This document shows positions 16,428 to 24,608 of a stretch of 64,000 bases of DNA, in pieces (position 1 is the first letter of the stretch; every line of letters begins with the position of its first letter). This DNA is from Elusimicrobiota bacterium (GTDB lineage Bacteria; Elusimicrobiota; Elusimicrobia; UBA1565), in contig DMEZ01000055.1 in NCBI GenBank assembly GCA_003450735.1, positions 271,317 to 335,316 of the forward strand. Reading direction: 5' to 3'. Below the pieces are notes generated by a model. It worked only from the letters and a program-made list of their open reading frames with translations. It was not told the DNA's origin and searched no databases. Made by a program: the position numbers and the translations under genes.

Positions 16428-18740
16428 ATGCGGCGCGGGAAGAGACTCCTCGCCTGGCTCGCGGCGGGGCTCGCTCTGTATTGGGCGATCCCCCGGCCCG
16501 CGATCCGGGCCACGAGCCATTCCCGCGAGGTCTATGACCGCCGCCACCGCCTGCTGCGCCTGACGATCTCGACAGACGAGAAATACCGGCGCTGGGTCCC
16601 GCTCAAGAGGATGTCGCCGACCCTGGTCGCGGCCATGCTCCTGCAGGAGGACCGGCACTTCCGCCGCCATCCGGGCGTCAACCCCTACGCGCTGGCCCGG
16701 GCGTTCCGCCAAACGTACCTGGCCGGCGGCCGCCGGATCGGCGGCTCGACCATCACGATGCAGCTTGCGCGCATGCGCTTCAGGCTCGACACCCGGACCC
16801 CGGCCGGGAAGGCGGAGCAGATCCTGCGGGCCCTCCAGCTGGAGCGGCACTACTCCAAGGACGAGATCCTGGAAGCCTACCTCAACGCGGTCCCCTTCGG
16901 CGGGAACGTCGAGGGGGTCGGCGCGGCGAGCCTCGTCTACTTCGGCAAGGACGCCGGCCGGCTGGACCTGGCGGAGGCGCTCGCGCTGTGCGTCATCCCC
17001 AAGAGCCCGGTCCGGCGCAATCCCTCCGGGAGCGCCGGCGGCCGGGACGCTCTGCAGAAGGCCCGCCTGGCGCTCTTCGAGCGCTGGGCCGCCGCGCATC
17101 CTCAGGACCTGGGACAGAGGCCCCTCCTCGAGCTCGCCCCGGCCTTGCGCCGGCCCTCGGAGCTCCCCTTCCAGGCGCCGCACTTCGCGGACGCCGTCCT
17201 CCAAGACGACCCCGCCGCCCTCGTCCTGCAGACCACGCTCGACCTGCCCCTGCAGAGGCTCCTCGAGCGGAAGACCCGGCGCTACGTCGAGAGCAAGGCC
17301 CGCATCGGAATCAAGAACGCCGCCGCGATGCTCGTGGATACCCGGAGCATGGAGGTCCGGGCGGTCCTCGGCTCGGCGGACTTCTTCGACCCGCGCATCC
17401 AGGGCCAGGTCAACGGGACGCGCGCACGGCGCTCGCCCGGCTCGGCGCTCAAGCCGTTCCTCTACGGCCTGGCGATGGACCAGGGCCTCCTGCATCCGAT
17501 GAGCATGCTCAAGGACTCCCCGATGAGCTTCGGCGGCTTCAACCCTGAGAACTTCGACCGGGACTTCGTCGGGCCGATCCACGCCTGGGAGGCGCTCGTC
17601 CGCAGCCGCAACGTCCCCGCCGTGCACCTCGCCCGGCAGCTCGAGCCGCCGGGGCTCCATGGCTTCCTGAAGAGCGCGGGCCTCGCGCCGCTCAAGGAGG
17701 AGTCGTTCTACGGCCTCACCCTGCCGCTGGGCGGCGCCGAGATGACGATGGAGGAGCTCGTCCGGCTCTACGCCATGCTCGCCAACGGCGGCCTGCTCAG
17801 GCCCCTGCGAACGCGCATCGATGACCCGCGGCCGGAGGGCGCACGACTCCTGAGCGCGGAGTCGAGCTTCATGGTCCTTGATATCCTGAAGGACAACCCC
17901 CGACCCTCCCAGGGTCTGAGCGCCGGCTGGACCCAGCGGGCGCTGCCGGTGCACTGGAAGACCGGCACCTCCTTCGCGTATCGCGACGCTTGGTCGGTGG
18001 GCGTGTTCGGGCACTACGCTTTGGCCGTCTGGGTCGGGGACTTCGCCGGGGAGAGCAACCCGGCTTTCGTCGGCGTCGAAGCCGCGGCGCCGCTCATGTT
18101 CGAGATCATCGACGCCGTCAAGGCGCAGGAGCCGGACATGGACGTCCCCGTCCGGCCCGGACGCCGCAAGCTCGCCCAAGTCGAGGTCTGCTCCGTCTCG
18201 GGCCAGATCCCGGGTCCGGCCTGCCGAAGCCGGAGAGCGACCTGGTTCATCCCGGGCAAGTCCCCCATCAAGGCCTGCGACATCCACCGCGAGGTCCTCG
18301 TCGACTCCCGGACGGGGACTCGCGCCTGCGCGCAGGGCCCGGGCGTTCGTCCCGAGGTCTTCGAGTTCTGGCCCTCCGACCTGCTCAAGATCTTCCGCCT
18401 GGCCGGCATCCCGCGCCGCGTGCCTCCGGCGGACAACCCCTCCTGCGAACTCACCGACCGTTCCGCGAAGGGCCTGCCGCCGATGATCACCTCGCCCCAG
18501 CCCGGCCTAGTCTACAACCTGCGCGCCGCGGGGATCGGCAAGGAGACCCTCTCCCTCGCGGCCGTCACCGACGCGGACGCGCGCGCCCTATTCTGGTTCG
18601 TCAACGACCGCTTCGTGGGGAAGTCGAAGAGCGGGGAGCCGTTCTTCTGGACGCCTCAGCCGGGGGACTTCATCGTCCGGGTCGTGGACGACCAGGGCCG
18701 GAGCGACGCGCGCGACGTGCGCATCGCGGTCGTGCAGTAG
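16428..18740 (+). CDS. pbpC: Penicillin-binding protein 1C
   Basis: 770 residues. N-terminal anchor helix (about 7-22), GT51 glycosyltransferase (E74 in QEDRHFRRHPG; GGSTITMQLAR), then a transpeptidase domain with SxxK at S339-K342 (GSALKPF), SxN at 393-395 (SRN) and KTGTS from K511, and a C-terminal BiPBP_C domain. It polymerises and cross-links peptidoglycan in the periplasm; PBP1C proteins are often considered poorly active transpeptidases, yet all three motifs are present here. The ATG directly follows the alpha-2-macroglobulin stop, so synthesis is coupled. No further gene follows for about 260 bp. Confidence 0.95.
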   Translation: MRRGKRLLAWLAAGLALYWAIPRPAIRATSHSREVYDRRHRLLRLTISTDEKYRRWVPLKRMSPTLVAAMLLQEDRHFRRHPGVNPYALARAFRQTYLAGGRRIGGSTITMQLARMRFRLDTRTPAGKAEQILRALQLERHYSKDEILEAYLNAVPFGGNVEGVGAASLVYFGKDAGRLDLAEALALCVIPKSPVRRNPSGSAGGRDALQKARLALFERWAAAHPQDLGQRPLLELAPALRRPSELPFQAPHFADAVLQDDPAALVLQTTLDLPLQRLLERKTRRYVESKARIGIKNAAAMLVDTRSMEVRAVLGSADFFDPRIQGQVNGTRARRSPGSALKPFLYGLAMDQGLLHPMSMLKDSPMSFGGFNPENFDRDFVGPIHAWEALVRSRNVPAVHLARQLEPPGLHGFLKSAGLAPLKEESFYGLTLPLGGAEMTMEELVRLYAMLANGGLLRPLRTRIDDPRPEGARLLSAESSFMVLDILKDNPRPSQGLSAGWTQRALPVHWKTGTSFAYRDAWSVGVFGHYALAVWVGDFAGESNPAFVGVEAAAPLMFEIIDAVKAQEPDMDVPVRPGRRKLAQVEVCSVSGQIPGPACRSRRATWFIPGKSPIKACDIHREVLVDSRTGTRACAQGPGVRPEVFEFWPSDLLKIFRLAGIPRRVPPADNPSCELTDRSAKGLPPMITSPQPGLVYNLRAAGIGKETLSLAAVTDADARALFWFVNDRFVGKSKSGEPFFWTPQPGDFIVRVVDDQGRSDARDVRIAVVQ

Positions 18741-18961
18741 AGCAGCGGTCTGTTGGGAAAGATTCAAAAGTGCATCCCCGTGAGCTAGGTGCTCGTAACG
18801 CGTAGTGCGATGTCCCAGTTCCGAGGGAGACTTCGGCTGGGATCGATTCTGCAGACGGCCGGAGCAGCATTCGGCGCCGAACGCTGGCCTTCTAGCCGCT
18901 GCGGCCTACGCCGCCCGCGCCGTCCTCTCCCGCCGGCACACGCCCTTTTCTTCACCTCCTC
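18741..18961. other. Gap with no gene or site recognised
   Basis: Noncoding stretch after pbpC. No terminator with a U-run, no tRNA and no convincing promoter was seen. It leads into the palindrome at 18962. Confidence 0.5.
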
Positions 18962-19019
18962 AGAATATGAGCCCCAGCGCATAAAACACCCCTGTTTTAT
19001 GCATCCGGACGCATATTCT
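18962..19019. repeat. 27-bp imperfect inverted repeat with 4-nt loop
   Basis: Outer arms AGAATATG/CATATTCT (8 bp) and inner arms GCATAAAACA/TGTTTTATGC (10 bp, 18979-18988 and 18993-19002) are perfect; 9 bp between them are mostly unpaired; the loop is CCCC. Both arms are AT-rich in a GC-rich neighbourhood, and each contains TTTTATG reading outward. The right arm includes the start codon (18999) of the broken gene downstream. It could be an operator, a hairpin controlling translation, or a mobile-element end. Confidence 0.75.
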
Positions 19020-19363
19020 TCGAAGGTCTTGGATGGCGCATATCTCCAGGGGCGCGCGGCGCGCGCTCGGTTCCTGCACTGCGCCCTTACGGCAGTTCCA
19101 CCAGAGGTCGAGGCCGCGCGACTCGAAGAGGAGCGCCGGAAGCCCGCCGCCTCCTGGCCCGGCGCACGCCCGAGTGGCTGCGCTCCTGGCATGCCCTGGG
19201 CTCGGCCGACCTGGATGCCATGCGCAGGCAGATGGGCTGATGCACTGCGACAACAAGCGGGAGCTCTTGGACTTCCCGCTATGTCGGGGACTTGAGAAGG
19301 CTGGACCAGACCTTCAACGTCATCCTGAAAGAGCGCTTCGGCATCGGGCCGCTGTCTTTCTAA
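18999..19363 (+). pseudogene. Frameshifted small gene of unknown family
   Basis: Reads as protein only when three frames are joined: from ATG 18999 MHPDAYSSKVLDGAYLQG and on to EVEAARLEEERR; then, shifted near 19140-19155, RRLLARRTPEWLRSWHALGS and DLDAMRRQMG to a TGA at 19238; then a stretch in another frame (DNKRELLDF); and finally from 19277 RYVGDLRRLDQTFNVILKER and FGIGPLSF to TAA 19361. The segments are charged, helical and soluble-looking, with no frame open throughout, so I call it a decayed gene of about 120 codons. Whether parts are still translated is unknown. Its start lies inside the palindrome arm. Confidence 0.55.
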
Positions 19364-19462
19364 CCAAAACAAACCGAGAACGAAGTTTTGTCCCCCCTCG
19401 GCTTCGTCCCGCACACATCACCAGGCCTACGCCCAACGACTCGAACTCCGAAGCAGATAAAC

Positions 19463-21586
19463 TCATGACCTCAGCATAGAGCTACGCAATGTCCACAACA
19501 ACCTTGACATCGTCCCCCGTAGCCGCCATATTCCATTACGAAACTTACCGTAGTAGTACCGGTGCAAAGGCAATACCTGCACTTCCACGGATGAGCCATT
19601 TCCAGAAAATCCATCGATGGTACTGATATAGCAGGAAATAACATGTGAACCTTTGTTCAATCGAAAAGGCGCTATGTATCGTTTTGGCTGCCCGCCATCG
19701 ACCGAACAAAGCACGTCATCACCCTTAGCAACTCCATGATAATCAAAGCGGATCGGGGTATCCTCTGTCACGAACCAACCCGGGCAAGGGCCATCCGGAG
19801 GCTGGCATTCAAAATGCGCAGGCCGCCCAATCTTGATGGACCCTGCTGGGAGATTTGCACGGACATCGATGCGGTATGATTGCCATGCCTCCACATTCCC
19901 AACCGAATCGACCGCCCTGAAACTGACAAGGTGATGTCCTTGGCTCAGGGTCAAGGAATCCCGATATTCCTTTCTCTTCCCATCGACAAGCAGTTCGAAC
20001 TTCGACGGCCCCGCTGGCCGCCATTGCCAATCGCCAATGCCCAACTCGCTGTCATTAAAATGGGGTGCAAAATGAATCCGGCTTTGCGTCGTGACCACTT
20101 CATCCGCCCTGGACTTTTGCGGCTGATCTTTCATCGATTGCGATTTCGCATCTGCGCGCCGCATTCCAGCCCCGATCACGCTAAGCTGTGTTTCTGGCGG
20201 GATTGCGTCAACAAAGACATTAACCTTGCGAACCGGCTCGGCGTTCATTGCGGCATCGGCTGCCTGATGCCGCAGCGTGTGTGTCCCAGGGTTGAGCAAG
20301 AACGGCTTCGAATCCGCCGCGAACTCCCGCGGGACGTCATTATCAACGTAGTATTTGACGGATTTCAATCCCGAGACGGATTCACCAACGGATCGATGGT
20401 CGATGACACGAAAGCTGATAGCCGTTGATGACGCAATCGCTATCCGTGGTGTCGCGCCACTACGTGTCGAGTAGGATTTCCCAGCCCAACGATGGATGAT
20501 CTCGGATCCCGGGTCGGACTGCCAAGCCCCATGATAGACGATCTCGGATTCCGGCGATGTCGCGTCCGGCAAAAGCATTTTTGAGCCGAACAATCCGATG
20601 ACCCCCGACGGGGCCTCGACGCGGGCGGATAATATCCCAAGGCGCAGATTCCTGTGTTGATTGGGGATTTGAACCAGCGTATTACTGTCGGCATCCCAAC
20701 GATAAAGGAATAGCGTATCGGGCAATATGCCTGTTTTTCTCAATCGTCCCTCGGAATAGGTCATGGTCATATTATGCGCGTCGGAGATGTGCTCTCTTCC
20801 GATGCAGGAAATCCGATAAAGGGCGCTTGCCGAATGCAGATTGCGGCGTTTCGCTTCTTCTCTGATGCGCGCTTCGATTGCTCGATCAGGGACTTCCAGA
20901 TTCCCTTGGTGCAAATGATAAATGTCTACATCTCTCCGCGATATGCCGACTAGCGCCGCCTTGGGGAATCGGCTCTGTTTGATGAGCGTCTTCGTCAAGG
21001 CGCATGCTTTTCGCGGCTGGAATAATTCCCGGCACACATCTTCAATGTTTCCAGCGGTAGGGCCTGGACTAGGCGCCAAATAGAATCTGGGTGTATTGAA
21101 CACATTCCTATTGTCGTACACATAAAACGACTCTCGCCGGCTGAATCTGTTCTTCGCGGATAGAATCGAAACACCGAACGGGATCTTCTGCAAGTCGACT
21201 ATCACCTTCGATAATGCCGGATCCGGCCGCTTCTCGATGAGCGGCGAGGGTGGACTGTTGTGCAAAGCCAGCACCTGCCAATTGAGCGCTACAGTGTGCG
21301 TCCCCGCATAGACGCGGATCCAATCGAACCCAATCGAAGTCTCGGCCGTCACCCGAATATCGTCGGAACACGACGTGGTGTCGCTCGAGATTCTAGAAAC
21401 CAGCGTGATAGTGCTGATTTCTGGGAGCCTTTGGGCGAGGGCGCACAACTGCATAGACAGCACCTCGGTCTCCGGCCCACACTCATCGCCATGACTGACG
21501 CCAAGCTCCGCTTGGGCCAACATGGGACTAAATATCGACAAATACAAGCACGCGCCGCTTAAGATGGCCTTGGCCCTGGAAATCAT
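19463..21586 (-). CDS. Secreted Ig-like/OmpL47-repeat protein, atypical base composition
   Basis: 707 residues with a signal peptide (1-26, ending MLAQA). The C-terminal half holds OmpL47/Ig-like segments of the type LNPGTHTLRHQAADAAMNAE and LSQGHHLVSFRAVDSVGNVE, each preceded by a short Pro-rich strand; the N-terminal half has several Cys pairs and no known domain. Probably an extracellular or surface protein. Its DNA is conspicuously less GC-rich than all neighbours and uses many A/T-ending codons, and it sits next to a decayed gene and a palindrome, which suggests acquisition by transfer. No clear Shine-Dalgarno precedes the ATG, so the exact start is less certain. Confidence 0.75.
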   Translation of the reverse strand: MISRAKAILSGACLYLSIFSPMLAQAELGVSHGDECGPETEVLSMQLCALAQRLPEISTITLVSRISSDTTSCSDDIRVTAETSIGFDWIRVYAGTHTVALNWQVLALHNSPPSPLIEKRPDPALSKVIVDLQKIPFGVSILSAKNRFSRRESFYVYDNRNVFNTPRFYLAPSPGPTAGNIEDVCRELFQPRKACALTKTLIKQSRFPKAALVGISRRDVDIYHLHQGNLEVPDRAIEARIREEAKRRNLHSASALYRISCIGREHISDAHNMTMTYSEGRLRKTGILPDTLFLYRWDADSNTLVQIPNQHRNLRLGILSARVEAPSGVIGLFGSKMLLPDATSPESEIVYHGAWQSDPGSEIIHRWAGKSYSTRSGATPRIAIASSTAISFRVIDHRSVGESVSGLKSVKYYVDNDVPREFAADSKPFLLNPGTHTLRHQAADAAMNAEPVRKVNVFVDAIPPETQLSVIGAGMRRADAKSQSMKDQPQKSRADEVVTTQSRIHFAPHFNDSELGIGDWQWRPAGPSKFELLVDGKRKEYRDSLTLSQGHHLVSFRAVDSVGNVEAWQSYRIDVRANLPAGSIKIGRPAHFECQPPDGPCPGWFVTEDTPIRFDYHGVAKGDDVLCSVDGGQPKRYIAPFRLNKGSHVISCYISTIDGFSGNGSSVEVQVLPLHRYYYGKFRNGIWRLRGTMSRLLWTLRSSMLRS

Positions 21587-21628
21587 CTCAACCGTTCTCG
21601 TTCTCTGGATTTCCAGATGATCCGGATT

Positions 21629-22348
21629 TCAGCCACCGGCCCTTCTGCGCTGCCCGCTCGAAAGCAGTTCCGGCCCTACTCCCTCCAGCAGGGCCCGCTG
21701 GGCCGGGTGGAAGGCGGCGCTGGGCCGGGCCTTCACGATCATTTCCTCCGCCTCGGCCAGGCTCCGGGCCGTCCCTTTCGCCATGAGCACCGCGGCCATG
21801 AACGCGGCGGAGCGCCCGCGCCCGTTGGCGCAATGGATGAGCACCCCCCCCTCGTGCGCGGCCGCCCGCCGGGCCGCGGCCAAAAACGCGGCCTCCTCCG
21901 GGACGAAGGCGTCCAGAGTCGGCAGGCAGAGATACCCCCGCCGCGCGGAATAGACGGGCTTGGGGAACTCGGCCGTGAGGTCGACCACCAGCGTGACCGC
22001 CTCGGGCAGTTCCCGCTCGAACACCCGACGGCTCAGGTAGAGCCCCGGCGCGACCTCGTCTGCGGCCCGCTCACGGGTGAAGAAGACCTGCGCGTGCCAG
22101 ACCGTCCAGTTGACCAGCAGGAAGGGGAGCATCAGCAAAACCACCGGCCCCTTCATGCTTCCGTCGGGTCTCTTCCCGAACACCCGGCCGGCCGACCCGT
22201 AGTAGGCCGAGCCGACCAGCAGGCAGTCGAGCGCGGGCCAGAGCAATATCCAGCCCCAGCCGCGGAGTTCGACGGCCTTCAAAACCAGGAACGCGCCGAC
22301 GAGCAGGAACGCGGCGGCGATGAGGTGGTGCGGGGTCTTCTTCTTCAG
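21629..22348 (-). CDS. Membrane protein with dual-specificity phosphatase domain
   Basis: 239 residues if started at a CTG codon (22348) overlapping the upstream stop in the arrangement CTGA; GGAGAAGAAGGG lies just upstream, and there is no suitable ATG or GTG before the first membrane helix. Three transmembrane segments (about 5-45 as a pair, then about 68-92) are followed by a cytoplasmic Cys-phosphatase domain with the signature HCANGRGRS (C173, R179). Such enzymes dephosphorylate Ser/Thr/Tyr or phospholipids; the substrate here is unknown. It is last in the minus-strand run rlmN-MFS-HEGTH protein-phosphatase. The non-standard start is inferred from overlap geometry. Confidence 0.75.
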   Translation of the reverse strand: MKKKTPHHLIAAAFLLVGAFLVLKAVELRGWGWILLWPALDCLLVGSAYYGSAGRVFGKRPDGSMKGPVVLLMLPFLLVNWTVWHAQVFFTRERAADEVAPGLYLSRRVFERELPEAVTLVVDLTAEFPKPVYSARRGYLCLPTLDAFVPEEAAFLAAARRAAAHEGGVLIHCANGRGRSAAFMAAVLMAKGTARSLAEAEEMIVKARPSAAFHPAQRALLEGVGPELLSSGQRRRAGG

Positions 22349-23271
22349 GGCTGGCCCTTCTTCTCCCAGGAGGCGATGGCTTCCTGGAGGCGCTTGGCGC
22401 CCTCGCCGTCGAAGTCCTCGAGCCTGGCCTTCAGGGCGTCCACGCCGCCCCGCTTGAGGACGTCCCGGGAATGCAGGACGAGGGCCCAGCGGTAGCGCCG
22501 CCCGCCGACCCGGAAGTACACGCCCTCCCGCGGCGAGGCGGCGATCTCGTCGATGCGGTCCTTGTACTTGTCCAGGAAGTCCGCGACCTCCTGCAGACCC
22601 ACGTAGTGGGGCGAGTCGCGGTAGTTCTGCTCCACACGCCAGTAGAAGTCCCCCGGCGCGTTCTTGAAGAGGACGAGCTCGGAGGCGACGCGGGCGAGGT
22701 GGTCGCGGCTCGCGCGGGCCATCAGCGCGTTGGAGTCCCGCTCGTAGCGCTTCCACTCGAGCCCGTCCTCGTCGAGCTTGGGGTCCGCAGTCAGCGTCCT
22801 GCGGGTCCCCTCCAGCCGCGCGTACTCGGCGAAGAGTTCGCGCAGGTCGCGGTCGAAGGCCTTGTCCACGGCGGCTTTCTGCAGGGCGTACTCGAGCTCC
22901 CGCTGGAAGGCCAGCTGCTCGCCCTCGAAGAGCTCGCAGGGCAGGTCCAGCGCCGCGTGGGTGCCCTCGTGCAAAAGCACGAACTCGAGCTTGCGCTCGG
23001 AGAGTTCCGACCAGGCCTGGGCCCGCAGGCCGATATAAGGCTGCTCGCCCGGCCGGTCGTTGACGTAGCGGGCGATGTAGCGGTCCCACATCCGCTTGTC
23101 CTCGCGGACGGGGACGGCCTTGATGGCCTCGAGCACCTTGCGCCCGAGCGCGGTCTCGGAGAGCTTCTCGCGGACATCGGCCAGGCGCGAGTCGAGCACG
23201 GAGGGCGGGAGCGGCGCGTCCTCCTGGGCGAAGGCCGGCAGAAGCATGGCGGCGGCCAAGAGGAGCCTCAT
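22345..23271 (-). CDS. Secreted protein with HEGTH metallopeptidase-like motif
   Basis: 308 residues, signal peptide 1-15 (LLLAAAMLLPAFAQ). The only recognisable motif is H101-E-G-T-H105 in FVLLHEGTHAALDL, matching the HExxH zinc-binding helix of gluzincin-type peptidases; E120-E121-like acidic residues follow in a helix (ELFEGEQLAFQRELEYAL) and could supply the third ligand. The rest is a charged helical protein with no family I recognise. ATG overlaps the stop of the MFS gene (ATGA), and its own stop overlaps the phosphatase start. Periplasmic peptidase or a structural relative; function inferred from the motif alone. Confidence 0.65.
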   Translation of the reverse strand: MRLLLAAAMLLPAFAQEDAPLPPSVLDSRLADVREKLSETALGRKVLEAIKAVPVREDKRMWDRYIARYVNDRPGEQPYIGLRAQAWSELSERKLEFVLLHEGTHAALDLPCELFEGEQLAFQRELEYALQKAAVDKAFDRDLRELFAEYARLEGTRRTLTADPKLDEDGLEWKRYERDSNALMARASRDHLARVASELVLFKNAPGDFYWRVEQNYRDSPHYVGLQEVADFLDKYKDRIDEIAASPREGVYFRVGGRRYRWALVLHSRDVLKRGGVDALKARLEDFDGEGAKRLQEAIASWEKKGQP

Positions 23272-24608
23272 GGCATCGCCGCCGCGATCTGCTCGAGGCC
23301 GCGCCCCTTGGTCTCCTCGCCAAGCCACGCGACCGCGGCGAGCCCCACGGCGATGACCGCGGCGAACTGGAGGAAGACGAGGTCCTGGCGGCCGGCCCAG
23401 CGCTCGAGGATGAAGCCCACCACCATGGGCGCCAGGATGCCGCCGATGCGGCCCACCCCGGCCGCCCAGCCGGCCCCCGTTCCGCGCAGGGCGGTCGGGT
23501 AGCTCTCGGGGGTGTAGGTGTAGACGACGCCCCAGGCCCCGAGGTTGAAGAAGGAGATGAGCGAGCCCCACAGGACGATGGAGGAGGGCGAGGCCGCCTT
23601 CCCGAAGGCCACGGCGGCGACCGCGCAGCCGAGCAGGTAGAGCATCAGGGTGGGCTTCCTCCCCCAGCGATCCACGAGCCAGGCGGCGCTGAAGTAGCCC
23701 GGGATCTGGGCCGCGGTGATGAGGAGGACGTACTCGAAGGACTTGACCAGCCCGTGGCCCGAGGCGACCAGCAGGGAGGGCAGCCAGATGAAGATGCCGT
23801 AGTAGGAATAGACCATCGCGAACCAGAGCGCCCAGAGCATCAGCGTGCGCCGCCCCATGCCGCCCTCCCAGAGGGCCGCGAAGCGCGCCTTGCGGACCGG
23901 CTCCGCCGGGCCCGGCTCGAGGTCCGCCGGCGGCTCGCCGCACTCGGCCTCCACTCCCCGCACGACCGCCTTCGCCTCCTCGAAGCGCCCGCTCGCCTCC
24001 AGGAAGCGCGGGGACTCGGGCACCGCCCGGCGCAGGTAGAGGACGTAGAGGACGGGGAGGCTGCCCAAGGCGAAGGCCCAGCGCCAGCCGAAGCGCGGGA
24101 TGAAGAAGTACGCGACCACCGCGGCGAACGCCCACCCGAACGCCCAGAAGCTCTCCAGGACGACCACGAGCTTGCCCCGGTGCGCCTTGGGCGAGAACTC
24201 GCTGACCAGCGTGCTCGCTACCGGCAGTTCGCCGCCCAGGCCGAAGCCCACGAGGAAGCGCAGGGCGAGCAGGGAGGCGTAGCTCCACGCCAGGGCGCAG
24301 AGCCCGGTGGCGACGCTGAACACGGCCAGGGTCGCCTGGAAGAGGGCCTTGCGGCCGTAGCGGTCGGCCAGCGACCCGACGAGGATGGCCCCGGCGAACA
24401 TGCCGACGAGGCCCATGCTCCCGATGCGGCCCGTCTGCGTGGGGGTGAGGGCCCACTCCTTGACCAGGACGGCCAGGACGAACGAGACGAGGCCGGAGTC
24501 CAGGGCGTCGAACATCCAGCCCAGGCCCGACGCGGTCACCAGCTTCCAATGGAACGGCCTGAGGGGCAGGGAGTCCAGCCGCTCAGCGATGCGCACGTCG
24601 CCCCCCAT
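23268..24608 (-). CDS. MFS transporter, sugar/aromatic-acid porter type
   Basis: 446 residues with about 12 transmembrane helices. The two MFS loop signatures are present: GSLADRYGRKALF between TM2 and TM3 and LVDRWGRKPTLM between TM8 and TM9. The N-terminus (PFHWKLVTASGLGWMFDALDSG) carries the Asp-containing TM1 motif typical of metabolite:H+ symporters of the AAHS/sugar-porter branch. A substrate cannot be read from sequence. It overlaps the 3' end of rlmN by 26 nt and is coupled to the next gene through ATGA, so all belong to one minus-strand operon. Confidence 0.88.
   Translation of the reverse strand: MGGDVRIAERLDSLPLRPFHWKLVTASGLGWMFDALDSGLVSFVLAVLVKEWALTPTQTGRIGSMGLVGMFAGAILVGSLADRYGRKALFQATLAVFSVATGLCALAWSYASLLALRFLVGFGLGGELPVASTLVSEFSPKAHRGKLVVVLESFWAFGWAFAAVVAYFFIPRFGWRWAFALGSLPVLYVLYLRRAVPESPRFLEASGRFEEAKAVVRGVEAECGEPPADLEPGPAEPVRKARFAALWEGGMGRRTLMLWALWFAMVYSYYGIFIWLPSLLVASGHGLVKSFEYVLLITAAQIPGYFSAAWLVDRWGRKPTLMLYLLGCAVAAVAFGKAASPSSIVLWGSLISFFNLGAWGVVYTYTPESYPTALRGTGAGWAAGVGRIGGILAPMVVGFILERWAGRQDLVFLQFAAVIAVGLAAVAWLGEETKGRGLEQIAAAMP

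Noticed and set aside
15225..18287. 1020-codon minus-strand open frame across A2M and pbpC
   Set aside because: Antisense to two well-identified proteins; translation is low-complexity Arg/Glu/Gly without domains.
19033..19479. 148-codon open frame opposite the foreign gene's end
   Set aside because: Only a short part (DNKRELLDF) looks protein-like, and it belongs to the broken gene; the rest is Pro/Arg/Ser noise.
18741..21600. Insertion sequence or prophage
   Set aside because: Despite the palindrome, decay and lower GC, no transposase, integrase, phage gene or target-site duplication could be found.
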